45,074 bases of DNA. Source: Betaproteobacteria bacterium (GTDB lineage: Bacteria > Acidobacteriota > Terriglobia > Acidiferrales > UBA7541). The stretch spans positions 1 through 45,074 of the forward strand of contig CAJCHZ010000096.1 in the NCBI GenBank assembly GCA_903970165.1, in the 5' to 3' direction. Every line of letters starts with the position of its first letter. The stretch's first letter is position 1. This document shows positions 15,316-24,979 of the stretch, piece by piece. The position numbers and the translations under genes are program-made. The notes under the pieces were generated by a model, which worked only from the letters and a program-made list of their open reading frames with translations, made no database searches and was not told the DNA's origin.

Positions 15316-16242
15316 CGACAGTTTCGCTGAGCTTGTGCCGCTATCCGGATTTACAATGACCTGCCGCGAATAGCGCAAGTCCACGGATTGCACGTGGCCG
15401 TAGTTGGCCTGCCACTGCGCGAAATTTTCGACCACCATGCGGTACTTGCCCATGAAGTCGCTGGAGCCGAAATGAATGCTTATGGCTTGCGCGTCGTTGC
15501 CGCTGGCCACTCCGGTCATCACCACGCGCAGGTCTTTCTCATTAGCGAGATCTACTTCGCTGACACGATCCTGGGAATCAGGGCGAACCGCATCGGCGTC
15601 TTGCAGAAATTGCAGGTAAACCTGTATACGTTTTTCGCGTTCTTCGCGGGGCATGCCTTCGGGCAGGCCGGTGACGATGGGGAAATGCAGATCTTCGCCA
15701 TCGGGCCGATCGAGAATCACGCCGTGGGCATCAATGAGGGCGAGGTCGGTTCCATTGCGCAAAAAGGCGATTGGAGTGCGTTCGGTGAGTTCAACGCGAA
15801 TGTGATTGGGCAGAATGCGCTGCACGCTTGCGGATTCAACCCAGGGAAGCTGTTCGAGCTCGGTGCGGCGATCATCGAGCGGGATGCGGAGTACGCTGCG
15901 GTTGGTGTCGTGCGCGAACGGTTGAAGAACGGCTTCACGGCTAACGATGTGATTGCCGAGAAGCTCGATTTGATCGAATTTGATGAGCAGAACTTGCGGT
16001 GAATAAAGCAAGAAGCGGCCAGCGACGATGACCAAGGTGACACAGGCAGCGGCAAAGACGGTCCACACAAGGACGCGGCGATAGAACTGCCACGTTTTGC
16101 CACCGAATTTTCGGCGGCGAATTTCGAGCGGCTTCTGGCGGCGGAGATAGCGCGGCTCTTCGTCGGCGAGCAGTTCCGGACGATAGGACTCGGCTGCGGC
16201 CGCGGCAGCCTGGCCCCGCTGCATGGCTTTTACGCGTTCCAC
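15310..16242 (-). CDS. ftsQ: Cell-division protein FtsQ/DivIB
   Basis: 310 residues. A basic cytoplasmic N-terminus (about 70 residues with EIRRRKFGGKTWQFYRR) is followed by one transmembrane helix (VLVWTVFAAACVTLVIVAGRFLL) and a periplasmic POTRA domain. The POTRA region includes IKFDQIELLGNHIVSREAVLQ and LEQLPWVESASVQRILPNHIRVELTERTPIA. FtsQ links the early Z-ring proteins to FtsL/FtsI/FtsW. The start overlaps the end of murB by 13 bp. The stop is part of the first repeat in the ftsQ-ftsA junction. Confidence 0.95.
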   Translation of the reverse strand: MERVKAMQRGQAAAAAAESYRPELLADEEPRYLRRQKPLEIRRRKFGGKTWQFYRRVLVWTVFAAACVTLVIVAGRFLLYSPQVLLIKFDQIELLGNHIVSREAVLQPFAHDTNRSVLRIPLDDRRTELEQLPWVESASVQRILPNHIRVELTERTPIAFLRNGTDLALIDAHGVILDRPDGEDLHFPIVTGLPEGMPREEREKRIQVYLQFLQDADAVRPDSQDRVSEVDLANEKDLRVVMTGVASGNDAQAISIHFGSSDFMGKYRMVVENFAQWQANYGHVQSVDLRYSRQVIVNPDSGTSSAKLSK

Positions 16243-17138
16243 AACACGACCTCGAACTCGAGAATCAAGCCGAAAGATTTTTCCACGCGCTGGCGAACAG
16301 CGGAAATCAGCGCGAGCATGTCTTTCGCGCTGGCTTTGCCGGCGTTTACAAAAAAATTGGCGTGGCGATCGCTGACGCGCGCGTCGCCGACGTTGAGGCC
16401 TTTAAGGCCCAGCTCATCAATCATGCGTCCGGAGGAAGCGCCTGGAGGATTTTTGAAGATGCAACCCGCGCTTTTTTGCCCGAGCGGCTGGCTGGCGCGG
16501 CGCTTTTCGTTGCAGATGCGAATTCCTTTTAAAATTTCAGGGTACGGTTTGGAGGGTAGTTCCAGCTTCACTGCCAGCATCATATCATCAGGCGCAAAAG
16601 ATGTGTGCCGGTATTCGAAAGAAATTTGATCGCCGCGGAGGGTTTCGATTTTGCGGGCGGCGGAGCGGTAGAGCTTGACCTCGCGAACGTATGTGCCGAT
16701 TTGCATGCCGTAGGCACCGGCGTTCATGCGCAGGGCGCCGCCGACGGTGCCGGGGACGCCAATGAGACCTTCCATGCCGCCGAGGTCGTTCTTTGCGCAG
16801 TAAGTGACGGTGCGGCCTAGGTCGGCGGCGGCATCTACCTTGGCAAAATTACCTTCGAGGACGATGTCCGGCTGTGAAGAAACGAGTTGAAGTACGACCC
16901 AGGGGAGTTCGCCATCTCCGACAAGGAGGTTGGAACCGCCACCCAAGAATCTATGAGGGATGCCTTGGGAGTCGAGAAGATTCAGCAGATCGGGGATCGC
17001 TTCGTGATTCTTAATAAGGAGCCGATCTGTGGTGCCGCCAATGCCGAGTGAGGTGAGCTCAGACAGACGCGTGCCGGGCCTGAGCTGGATTCCCAACTCC
17101 TGCAGTGCTCCGACGACTTTGGAATCCTCAATTCGCAT
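16230..17138 (-). CDS. murB: UDP-N-acetylenolpyruvoylglucosamine reductase MurB
   Basis: About 302 residues from the ATG at 17138; a start at 17153 (adds MRRTI) is also possible. MurB uses FAD and NADPH to reduce UDP-GlcNAc-enolpyruvate to UDP-MurNAc in the cytoplasm. The FAD-binding part shows TSLGIGGTTDRLLI, RFLGGGSNLLVGD and GLIGVPGTVGGALRMNAGAYG. The Ser/Cys region QKSAGCIFKNPPGASSGRMIDELGLKG contains the proton-donor Ser. The short C-terminal region is of type II, without the extra loops of E. coli MurB. It overlaps the murC end. Confidence 0.96.
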   Translation of the reverse strand: MRIEDSKVVGALQELGIQLRPGTRLSELTSLGIGGTTDRLLIKNHEAIPDLLNLLDSQGIPHRFLGGGSNLLVGDGELPWVVLQLVSSQPDIVLEGNFAKVDAAADLGRTVTYCAKNDLGGMEGLIGVPGTVGGALRMNAGAYGMQIGTYVREVKLYRSAARKIETLRGDQISFEYRHTSFAPDDMMLAVKLELPSKPYPEILKGIRICNEKRRASQPLGQKSAGCIFKNPPGASSGRMIDELGLKGLNVGDARVSDRHANFFVNAGKASAKDMLALISAVRQRVEKSFGLILEFEVVLWNA

Positions 17139-18549
17139 GATGGTTCGGCGCATGATGCGTCGGATATTCCGTTCCGAGAAGGAGCATTAATTCATTGCTG
17201 GCGCGACTGACATTGCCAGCGCCAATAGTCATCACCGCGTCGCCTGGACGAGCTTCTTTTAGCAGGAACTCGATGCCAGCCTGCATGGAGCGAAAGTAAT
17301 GGACATTCTTGTGACCAGCTTCGCGAATGGCGCCGGCGAGGGCTTCGCTGGTGATTCCGGGAATGGTGGCTTCGCTTGCGGCGTAAATGTCCATGAGCAC
17401 CAAGATGTCGGCCTGATTGAAGGCGCGGGAGAATTCGTCCCAGAGGTCCTGCGTGCGCGTGAAACGGTGCGGCTGAAAGAGGACCAGGAGCCGGTTGAAC
17501 TTGCAGCCACGCGCGGCTTCGAGGGTGGCGCGAATTTCGACCGGGTGATGACCGTAGTCGTCGATGACGGTGACGTCGTTCACCACGCCCTTGATGTCGA
17601 AACGGCGGCCGACGCCAGTGAATTTCGCGAGGCCTTCGCGGATGAGATCAGACGGAACATTGAGATAGAGAGCGACGGCAGCAGCGGCGGCGGCGTTGCG
17701 CACGTTGTGGATTCCCGGCGGATGCATCAAGTGGAACATGCCCAGGTCTTCGCCTTTGAAGGTGAGCCGGAAATCGCTGCCGAGGCCTTCCAGTTGAATG
17801 TCGCTGATGACGAGGTCAGCCTGGCTGGAGGTGCCATACGTAATGACGGGGCGCTTCACGCCGGGAAGAATGGCCTGGACGTTGGGTTCGTCGAGGCAGA
17901 GGATGGCGGCACCGTAGAATGGGACGCGGTTCACAAACTGGACGAAGGCGCCTTGTATGTCCTCGAGTGAAGAGTATTGATCGAGGTGCTCGCGATCGAT
18001 GGTGGTAACGACGGCGACGACGGGGGCGAGCATGAGGAAGCTACGGTCGCTTTCGTCGGCTTCGACAACAAAGTATTCGCCTTTGCCCAGGCGGGCGGTT
18101 GTTCCGGCTTGATTGACACGGCCGCCGATTACGAACGTGGGGTCGAGATGCGCGGCGTTGAGAATGGAAGCGACCATCGAGGTGGTGGTGGTTTTGCCAT
18201 GCGCGCCGGCTACGGCGATGCCGTATTTGAGACGCATGAGCTCGGCGAGCATCTCCGCGCGTGGGATTACGGGAATTTTTCGTTTGTGGGCTTCGACGAC
18301 TTCGGGATTGTCCTGGCGGATGGCCGAAGAGGTTACGACAACATGCGCGCCTTCCACGTGGATGGCTTTGTGGCCTTCGTGGATGGTGGCGCCGAGGTTT
18401 TGCAGGCGCTCGGTAATGTTCGAAGGCTTGGTGTCGGAGCCGGAGACGGAATAGCCAAGGGTGAGAAGCACTTCGGCAATGCCGCTCATGCCGATGCCGC
18501 CGATACCGACCAGGTGAATGCGCTGAAAATTTCGGAAAGAGACCATCAT
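17128..18549 (-). CDS. murC: UDP-N-acetylmuramate--L-alanine ligase MurC
   Basis: 473 residues. It adds the first L-Ala of the peptide stem to UDP-MurNAc, using ATP. The N-terminal Rossmann domain begins RIHLVGIGGIGMSGIAEVL. The Mur-ligase P-loop is AVAGAHGKTTTTSMVASIL, and further signatures are EADESDRSFL, TTIDREHLDQY and DDYGHHPVEIRATLEAAR. The tail (PTHHAPNHHAN) is His-rich. Its start overlaps the murG stop by 4 bp (ATGA type), and its end overlaps murB, pointing to coupled translation. Confidence 0.97.
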   Translation of the reverse strand: MMVSFRNFQRIHLVGIGGIGMSGIAEVLLTLGYSVSGSDTKPSNITERLQNLGATIHEGHKAIHVEGAHVVVTSSAIRQDNPEVVEAHKRKIPVIPRAEMLAELMRLKYGIAVAGAHGKTTTTSMVASILNAAHLDPTFVIGGRVNQAGTTARLGKGEYFVVEADESDRSFLMLAPVVAVVTTIDREHLDQYSSLEDIQGAFVQFVNRVPFYGAAILCLDEPNVQAILPGVKRPVITYGTSSQADLVISDIQLEGLGSDFRLTFKGEDLGMFHLMHPPGIHNVRNAAAAAAVALYLNVPSDLIREGLAKFTGVGRRFDIKGVVNDVTVIDDYGHHPVEIRATLEAARGCKFNRLLVLFQPHRFTRTQDLWDEFSRAFNQADILVLMDIYAASEATIPGITSEALAGAIREAGHKNVHYFRSMQAGIEFLLKEARPGDAVMTIGAGNVSRASNELMLLLGTEYPTHHAPNHHAN

Positions 18550-19643
18550 GATATTGCCCTCTCGCGATTTGTGAGCACGTTGGCGGCCTCTTCAATCAGG
18601 TTGACGATTTCGCGCGCGGCGCCTGGACGGGCCAAGGCTCGGGCTGCGGCAGACTGTTCTTCAATCTGCTCTGGATGGTCCAGCAAGGAGAAGATTTCGG
18701 TAGTGAGGCGCTCCGCGGTTAGCTCTTTCTCAGAAATCAGGCGGCCTGCTCCGGCGCGTTGCATTTCCTGCGCATTGCGCAACTGGTGGCTGTCGGTGGC
18801 GGCACCGAAAGGAATGAAAATGGCGGCACGGCCGGCGGCTGCGATTTCCGCCGCGGTGATGGCTCCTGCCCGGCAAACGATTACGTCGGCCCAGGCAAAA
18901 CGTTCCGCCATGTTGGTGAGGAAGGGGATGACCTCGGCGTTGATTTCGCGGCGCGCGTAGGCGGTGCGGACAGCATTATAGTCGCGCTCGCCAGTTTGGT
19001 GAACGATGGAAAGATCGGCTTTGCGGAGGGCGAGGAGATCCATCGAGTCCACGAAGGTGCGATTGATGGGCAGAGCTCCCTGGCTGCCGCCGGTAATTAG
19101 CAGGCGGAAGGGCTTATCGAGTTTTCGCGGCGTGATGGAAAAGAATTCCGGACGAACTGGGCAGCCCGTTACTACGGCCTTTTTTCCCCAGGCGTGTGCA
19201 GAAATTTCATAGCCGGTGGCGATGCGCTCGGAGAGTTTGGCGAGGAGCTTGTTCGTCAGGCCGGGTTCGGCGTTTGGTTCGAAGATTACATTGGGAATGC
19301 CGCTGAACCAGGTTGCGAGCATCATGGGGCCGGCGGCATAGCCTCCCACCCCAAAGGCGGCGACTGGCTTGTGTTTGCGGAGGACGCGGCGTGCGTCGAG
19401 CATTGCCGGGGCAAGCATCGAGAGATTTTTGACCAGCGTGGCGCCGCCTTTGCCTTTGAGGCCGGCGACCCGCAACGTTTCCAGCGGGAGACCGGCTTGG
19501 GGCACCAGCTTCATTTCCAGTCCGCGTTCTGTTCCTACCAGCACAGTTTCTCTTTCCTTGCCGCGTGAGAGCCATTCCTTGGCGATGGCTATGGCGGGAA
19601 TGACATGGCCGCCCGTGCCGCCGCCGGCGATTAAGAGCTTCAT
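18546..19643 (-). CDS. murG: Lipid II synthase MurG
   Basis: 365 residues, GT28 family. MurG transfers GlcNAc from UDP-GlcNAc to lipid I on the cytoplasmic membrane face, giving lipid II. The N-terminal acceptor loop is AGGGTGGHVIPAIAIA. A second glycine loop (AAFGVGGYAAGPMML) and the C-terminal donor site (LLITGGSQGALPINRTF, DVIVCRAGAITAAEIAAAGRAAIFIPF, DSHQLRNAQ) are all present. It shares fold class with the GT28 enzyme at 4506-5696, but here the cluster context and motifs fix the assignment. Confidence 0.97.
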   Translation of the reverse strand: MKLLIAGGGTGGHVIPAIAIAKEWLSRGKERETVLVGTERGLEMKLVPQAGLPLETLRVAGLKGKGGATLVKNLSMLAPAMLDARRVLRKHKPVAAFGVGGYAAGPMMLATWFSGIPNVIFEPNAEPGLTNKLLAKLSERIATGYEISAHAWGKKAVVTGCPVRPEFFSITPRKLDKPFRLLITGGSQGALPINRTFVDSMDLLALRKADLSIVHQTGERDYNAVRTAYARREINAEVIPFLTNMAERFAWADVIVCRAGAITAAEIAAAGRAAIFIPFGAATDSHQLRNAQEMQRAGAGRLISEKELTAERLTTEIFSLLDHPEQIEEQSAAARALARPGAAREIVNLIEEAANVLTNRERAIS

Positions 19644-19707
19644 GGCTTACGCCCGAGTGTAGCGGCGCGGCATGCCGCGCCCGTACGAAGACCATTCCTG
19701 CGCCGCG

Positions 19708-20826
19708 TCATGTTTCTGTGGCCTGCTGGCTGATGTTCAGCAGGACTCCTGTCGCCAGGAGCATGACCATGAGGCTGGAGCCCCCGTAACTTACGAACGG
19801 GAGCGGGATGCCTTTTGTAGGCACCATTCCGAGAACCACCGCAAAATTGATTAGAGCCTGGCTGAGAACCAGAGCCGTGACGCCCAACGCCAGCAGGCGG
19901 CCGAAACCATCCTGGGCATTAAACGCGGCTCGCAGACCACGCCAACCGTAGACCAGGAACAATGCAATGACCAGCATCGCGCCGATGTAGCCGAGTTCTT
20001 CGCAAATTACCGCGTATATGAAATCTGTGTGCGCTTCGGGGAGGTAGAAAAGCTTTTGTTTGCTCTCCATGAGGCCGACGCCGGTGAAACCGCCCGAGCC
20101 CACGGCGATGAGCGACTGCGTCAGCTGAAACCCCGTGCCCTGAGGGTCAGAGCCGGGATCTAGAAAAGACATAATCCGGGCCATGCGATAGGGAACGAGA
20201 ATAATCGAGAGGATGAATGCCGGAAGGGCAACGGCCGCGCCTGAGGCGATCCATTTCCAAGAAAGGCCGGCCGTGAGAAGAATCGCGGTGGCCACCAAGA
20301 CAATATCCACGGCGGTGCCGAGGTCCGGTTGTAGGAGGATTAAGAACACACAAATCAGTACGGGCCCCCCGGCGGGGAGAATGGTTTGGAGAAAATCCTG
20401 CTTGCAGAACTCCAGTCCAGTCTTGGCGCGGCGCTTTTGGTCGAGGAACCACGCAAGATACAAAATCACTGCGAGCTTGGCTAATTCCGATGGCTGAATT
20501 CCCAGCGGTCCGAAGCGAATCCAGCGATGGGTGGCGTGTGATTTGTCGAGAAAAAATGTTCCGACGAGCAGGAGCAGGATGACGCAGACGGTCGTGTACA
20601 CGACAGCGGGCTCTCGCAAGCGGCGGTAGTCCGTGCGCATCAGCCCGAACATACCAAGGAGTCCAAGGACGAGCCAGGCTGCCTGACGAATCAGAAAATA
20701 ATAGGAGTGCGTGTATTCCTTCTCTGCGGTGACCGCGGATGCGCTGAAAATCATCACCGCACCTATGAGGCAGAGCGCGACTGTTACACCAAAAAGCCAT
20801 TTGTCAATTTCGAAACGTCTTGGCAC
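19708..20826 (-). CDS. ftsW: Septal peptidoglycan glycosyltransferase FtsW (SEDS)
   Basis: 372 residues with about ten membrane helices. SEDS proteins polymerise lipid II; FtsW does so with its partner FtsI at the septum. Typical blocks are visible: IRFGPLGIQPSELAKLAVILYLAWFL, LQPDLGTAVDIVLV, QLTQSLIAVGSGGFTGVGLMESKQKLFYLPEAHTDFIYAVICEELGYIGA and GIPLPFVSYGGSSLMVMLLATGVLLNIS. The catalytic Asp is expected in the extracellular loop after the HTDFI region. It is separated from murG by 64 bp and follows murD by 6 bp. Confidence 0.97.
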   Translation of the reverse strand: MPRRFEIDKWLFGVTVALCLIGAVMIFSASAVTAEKEYTHSYYFLIRQAAWLVLGLLGMFGLMRTDYRRLREPAVVYTTVCVILLLLVGTFFLDKSHATHRWIRFGPLGIQPSELAKLAVILYLAWFLDQKRRAKTGLEFCKQDFLQTILPAGGPVLICVFLILLQPDLGTAVDIVLVATAILLTAGLSWKWIASGAAVALPAFILSIILVPYRMARIMSFLDPGSDPQGTGFQLTQSLIAVGSGGFTGVGLMESKQKLFYLPEAHTDFIYAVICEELGYIGAMLVIALFLVYGWRGLRAAFNAQDGFGRLLALGVTALVLSQALINFAVVLGMVPTKGIPLPFVSYGGSSLMVMLLATGVLLNISQQATET

Positions 20827-20832
20827 GTTCGC

Positions 20833-22224
20833 TCACCTTTTCCCGGAAGTGGCTCCGGCAGCTTGTTTTTCAAGCTGGCGGACTAAATCTTTGAACACGC
20901 GGCCGCGGTGCTCATAGTTTTGAAACTGATCGAAGCTGGCGCAAGCAGGCGCGAGAAGGACCACGTCACCGGGTTGGGCCGCAAGGGAGGCCAGTTCCAC
21001 GGCATGCGCAAGCGTTTCGGCGCGTTCCAATGCAACGCTTCCGGAAATTTGCGCTTCGATTTTTTCGGAGGCCGCGCCAATCAATAGCGCCAGAATCGCT
21101 TTCTCGCGCAGAGGCTTTTGCAGAACGGTGTAGTCGCTTCCTTTATCTTTTCCGCCGAGGATGATCAGTATGCGGCCGGGAAACGCGTCGAGAGCCTTGC
21201 GCGTCGCATCCACGTTCGTCGCTTTCGAATCGTTGTAGTAGCGCACACCGGAGATTTCCGCGACGAATTCTAGGCGATGTTCGACGCCCGCGAAGGAGTG
21301 CACTCCATTGGCAATTGCTTTTGGCGGTGCGCCGGCGATGCGGGCCGCCGCGACCGCTGCCAGAACATTTTCCGCGTTGTGCGCGCCGGCCAACGGAATG
21401 TCTTCGAGTTTAAGAATCATTTCCTCGGTCCCGTCATGCCGAAAAACAATTTCTTCTCCTCGGACGTAAGCTCCCTGCGCGAGGCGGTGTTTACGGCTGA
21501 ACCAATAAACCCGCGGCAGCGAGGGAGCGTAGGTGGTTGCCGCATTGTCGTCTGCATTCAGCACGGCAGCATCATCGCCGACTTGATTTTCGAACAGGCG
21601 CGCTTTCGCGGCGCCATATGCCTGCATCGTGTGATGGCGGTCGAGATGGTCGGGCGTCAAATTCAGAAACACGCCGATGTTCGGGCGGAACGTTTCGATG
21701 AGCTCCAGTTGAAAGCTGCTCAGCTCGACCACCGTCCAGGTTTCGTCTTTCATTGCATCCACACAACTGATGAGCGGGGTGCCAATGTTGCCCGCGAGAA
21801 TTGTCGGCATCCCCGCGGTCTTCAAAATGTGCTCAGCCAGCGAGGTCGTTGTCGTCTTGCCGTTCGACCCGGTAATGCCGATCAGGCGCCCTTTCATGAA
21901 GCGATACGCCAGTTCAATCTCGCTCCAGATGGTCACGCCTTTGGCGCGCGCCGTCTGCAAGTGCGGTGCATCGGCAGGAACGCCAGGGCTGGGAACGATC
22001 AAATCCTGATCGAGAAAAGTTCTCTCGTGGTGACCGCCGAGTTCGAGCGATGTCCCCGCTATTTTCAGCTTGCCAATCGCTTCGCCAATCTCGTTTTCGC
22101 TGCGGGAATCCGTCGCGGTCACACGCGCTCCGCGCGCGGCGCAAAATAGCGCGGTGGCAATGCCCGTCCGCGCCAGTCCAACGACCAGCACGCGCTTCCC
22201 TCGCAATTCGAATCCACCCGGCAT
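20833..22224 (-). CDS. murD: UDP-MurNAc-L-Ala--D-Glu ligase MurD
   Basis: 463 residues from the ATG at 22224 (MPGGFELRGKRVLVVGLARTG). The frame is open to 22332 but that extension overlaps mraY and has no family support. MurD adds D-Glu to UDP-MurNAc-L-Ala. The P-loop is IGITGSNGKTTTTSLAEHIL, followed by LELSSFQLE-type residues (VVELSSFQLELIETF), NLTPDHLDRHHTM and YNDSKATNVDATRKALDAF. It sits between mraY (51 bp upstream) and ftsW. Confidence 0.96.
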   Translation of the reverse strand: MPGGFELRGKRVLVVGLARTGIATALFCAARGARVTATDSRSENEIGEAIGKLKIAGTSLELGGHHERTFLDQDLIVPSPGVPADAPHLQTARAKGVTIWSEIELAYRFMKGRLIGITGSNGKTTTTSLAEHILKTAGMPTILAGNIGTPLISCVDAMKDETWTVVELSSFQLELIETFRPNIGVFLNLTPDHLDRHHTMQAYGAAKARLFENQVGDDAAVLNADDNAATTYAPSLPRVYWFSRKHRLAQGAYVRGEEIVFRHDGTEEMILKLEDIPLAGAHNAENVLAAVAAARIAGAPPKAIANGVHSFAGVEHRLEFVAEISGVRYYNDSKATNVDATRKALDAFPGRILIILGGKDKGSDYTVLQKPLREKAILALLIGAASEKIEAQISGSVALERAETLAHAVELASLAAQPGDVVLLAPACASFDQFQNYEHRGRVFKDLVRQLEKQAAGATSGKR

Positions 22225-22274
22225 CGTTCTTTTCCAAGCCTGACTGGCTCCAAGTTCTCCCTGCCTCGTTCTTG

Positions 22275-23408
22275 CTACCTCAATTTCAGCGTCGTCAGAG
22301 CAAACAACGCGAAAACCAGGGCTGCAATCCAAAATCTCACGATGACTTTCGATTCGCTCCAGCCCAGCAATTCGAAATGATGATGAATGGGCGCCATGCG
22401 AAAAATGCGCTTGCCTCGCAGCTTGAACGAGCCGACCTGCAAAATGACGGAAAGCGCCTCAATAACGAAAATCCCGCCGACAAAAAACAGGAGAATTTCC
22501 TGCTTGATGATGACAGCTATGGTTCCCAACGTTCCGCCGAGCGAAAGCGAACCCACATCCCCCATGAAGATTTCGGCGGGATGCGCGTTGTACCAAAGAA
22601 AGCCGAGTGCAGCGCCTACGAGCGCGCCGCAAAAAATAGTCAGCTCTCCGACGCGTGGAATGTACTGAATCTCGAGATAGGTCGCCCAGCGGGAGTTGCT
22701 GCTGACGTACGTCAGAACCGTGAGAGCACCCGCGGCGATGACCGTGCAGCCGATGGCCAAGCCATCCAGTCCATCGGTCAGATTCACGGCATTCGAGGAT
22801 CCCACGATCACCAGGCAAACAAAAACAAGGAACGGCAAAAACGCCAGAGGCCACAGGCGCGTCGAATTAATCAGCGAATGAAAGACCAGATCGGGATGCA
22901 GCCGTTTCAGGAACGGAATCATCAATTGCGTGGAGTACGCATAGTGAGTGACGAGCACAAGCAGCGAAATCCCGACGACCAGGCTGACCAGCACCTGAAA
23001 ATAAATCTTCTTCTTGGCGGTCAGCCCCAGGTTCCTCTGCTTGGAAACTTTTGCGTAATCGTCAATGAAGCCGATGATGGCAAACCCAATCAACGCGAAG
23101 AGGGCGAGCAAGATAAAGGGATTGGATAGATCGGCCCAGAGCAGCGTGGGCACGGCGGTTGATAGAACGATGAGCACTCCGCCCATGGTCGGCGTGCCCG
23201 CTTTCTTCTGATGCTGTTGCGGTCCTTCTTCGCGGATGTACTGCCCGATCTGCAGCTCGCGCAAGCGCCGAATCAGCGACGGACCAAAGACCAGCGTGAG
23301 AAACATCGCGGTCAAGCTGGCGTAAACCGTTCGAACCGTGATGTAGCGGAAAACATTCAGCGGGCTGAAGTAGCGTTGCAGGACATGGTAAAGGAGGTAG
23401 TAAAGCAT
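22275..23408 (-). CDS. mraY: Phospho-MurNAc-pentapeptide translocase MraY
   Basis: 377 residues, about ten membrane helices. MraY couples UDP-MurNAc-pentapeptide to undecaprenyl phosphate to form lipid I. Signatures are KKAGTPTMGGVLI, FIDDYAKV (Asp pair), SNAVNLTDGLDGLAIG and MAPIHHHFELLGWSE (the His cluster of the active site). The start (MLYYLLYHVLQRYFSPLNVFRYITVRT) and total length match the family. It begins 1 bp after the murF stop, a sign of a tightly packed operon. Confidence 0.97.
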   Translation of the reverse strand: MLYYLLYHVLQRYFSPLNVFRYITVRTVYASLTAMFLTLVFGPSLIRRLRELQIGQYIREEGPQQHQKKAGTPTMGGVLIVLSTAVPTLLWADLSNPFILLALFALIGFAIIGFIDDYAKVSKQRNLGLTAKKKIYFQVLVSLVVGISLLVLVTHYAYSTQLMIPFLKRLHPDLVFHSLINSTRLWPLAFLPFLVFVCLVIVGSSNAVNLTDGLDGLAIGCTVIAAGALTVLTYVSSNSRWATYLEIQYIPRVGELTIFCGALVGAALGFLWYNAHPAEIFMGDVGSLSLGGTLGTIAVIIKQEILLFFVGGIFVIEALSVILQVGSFKLRGKRIFRMAPIHHHFELLGWSESKVIVRFWIAALVFALFALTTLKLR

Positions 23409-23409
23409 C

Positions 23410-24849
23410 TCAGTGCTTTACCCCCGGCATCGGCATTTCGCCTGGAGCCGCGTAGCGCGCGATCAGCGCCTCGACGATGCGTTCCATCTTCACCCCGCGC
23501 GAGCCTTTCACCAGCAAAACATCACCCGGCGAAATGAGCTCTTCCAAAAAGTTCGACGCTTCCTCGGAAGACGAGAAAAACTTCGTATGTGCCCGCGGAA
23601 ACCCGGCAGATACCGCGCCTTCTACAATCTGTTTCGCATCTCCATCCACGCCAACGATCCAATCCACCTTGCCTGTTTTTGCTGCGAACATACCCGCTTC
23701 GTGATGTAACGCAGCTGACGCCACACCTAATTCCCTCATCTCACCCGCAGCCAAAATCCGCCGTTTAAAATTGGGCGTGGCCGTCAGAACAGAGACCATG
23801 GCGTGCAGTGCGGCCGGGCTCGAGTTGTAGCTGTCGTTGATCAGCGCCGCTCCGTTCGAAAATTGCAGCAATTCTCCACGCATCGCAGGTACACGCAGCG
23901 TCCGGAAAACGCTTTGCGCCTCCGCCGCCCCGATATTCCAGACACTCGCGGCTGCCAGAGCAGCCAGCGCGTTGTAAATGGCATGGCGCCCCGGCACGGG
24001 AAGTTCCAGCCGCACACGCCCTTCGGGACTGAGGTAATCAAACGCTGAGCCCAGCGCACCGCGATCTTCAATCGCCGCGGCCGAAAAAAATGCTGGAGCG
24101 TCGACGCCGTAAGTCACTACGCGCCCTGGGGCGAACGCACCAAACGCCGCAACGCGCGGGTCATCTGCATTCAACACTGCGGTGGACTCGCGCCCATTCA
24201 ACCCCTCAATCAATTCGCGCTTCGCCAGCGCGATCTCATCGACCGACGAAAAAAATTCCAAGTGCGCGGGCGCAACGCGCGTAACAATGCCGACGTCAGG
24301 CCGGGCAATCGCCGCGAGCCGCGCCAACTCCCCGCGCCGCGACATGCCCATCTCGAGCACCGCCGCCTGGTGCGTCTCTTCCAAACGAAACAGCGTCAGT
24401 GGCAGTCCGTACTCGTTATTAAAATTTCCTTCAGATTTCAGAACCCGGAGCTTCGCGCCCAGCAGTGCCGCCAGGATCTCTTTCGTGGTGGTCTTTCCCA
24501 CGGAGCCCGTGACCCCGGCAATTTTACCGCCCCATGCTTCGCGTACGGCGCGGGCAAGCTGCTTGAGCGCCTCGAAAGTGTCCGCAACGACGACGGAGCG
24601 GTTGCGGATAGCCTCGCCGTAGCGGGCAGCGTGCGCTTCGTCCACCACCGCCGCAACGGCGCCACGCCCCAGTGCGCTCGCCACGTAATCGTGTCCATCA
24701 TGACGCGGTCCGTGGATGGCAATGAACAGTTCTCCCGCACGTACGGTGCGAGAATCAATCGAGACGCTGGCCATCCGGGCCATGGGGTCGAGTCCCGCTC
24801 CCGGCCTAACACCCAAAGCGCCAGCCACTTGTGCAATCGTCCACCGCAT
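23410..24849 (-). CDS. murF: UDP-MurNAc-tripeptide--D-Ala-D-Ala ligase MurF
   Basis: 479 residues. It adds D-Ala-D-Ala to complete the pentapeptide precursor. Seen in order: the N-terminal uridine-binding domain with SVSIDSRTVRAGELFIAIHGPRHDGHDYV, the P-loop AGVTGSVGKTTTKEILAALL, then SEGNFNNEYGLPLTLFRL, VLEMGMSRRGELARL, NDSYNSSPAALHAMV and LAAGEMRELG. The terminal part contains LVKGSRGVKMERIVEAL. The ddl gene that makes D-Ala-D-Ala is not in this window. A 130-bp gap separates it from murE. Confidence 0.97.
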   Translation of the reverse strand: MRWTIAQVAGALGVRPGAGLDPMARMASVSIDSRTVRAGELFIAIHGPRHDGHDYVASALGRGAVAAVVDEAHAARYGEAIRNRSVVVADTFEALKQLARAVREAWGGKIAGVTGSVGKTTTKEILAALLGAKLRVLKSEGNFNNEYGLPLTLFRLEETHQAAVLEMGMSRRGELARLAAIARPDVGIVTRVAPAHLEFFSSVDEIALAKRELIEGLNGRESTAVLNADDPRVAAFGAFAPGRVVTYGVDAPAFFSAAAIEDRGALGSAFDYLSPEGRVRLELPVPGRHAIYNALAALAAASVWNIGAAEAQSVFRTLRVPAMRGELLQFSNGAALINDSYNSSPAALHAMVSVLTATPNFKRRILAAGEMRELGVASAALHHEAGMFAAKTGKVDWIVGVDGDAKQIVEGAVSAGFPRAHTKFFSSSEEASNFLEELISPGDVLLVKGSRGVKMERIVEALIARYAAPGEMPMPGVKH

Positions 24850-24979
24850 AAGTGCCTCAAGAGGTTTGCTTTACGCAGATACCCCGTGCATCGGTTTGTT
24901 TTCACCGTGTTGAGGGCTCCTCCTTTCGCGAGTTAACTGCTGGCTCGCGCGCCCTCGCTACAACATCTAGTCAAGCGCG

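Noticed and set aside
17299..18960. Long plus-strand frames antisense to murC and murG
   Set aside because: Same cause: mirror frames of conserved Mur genes.
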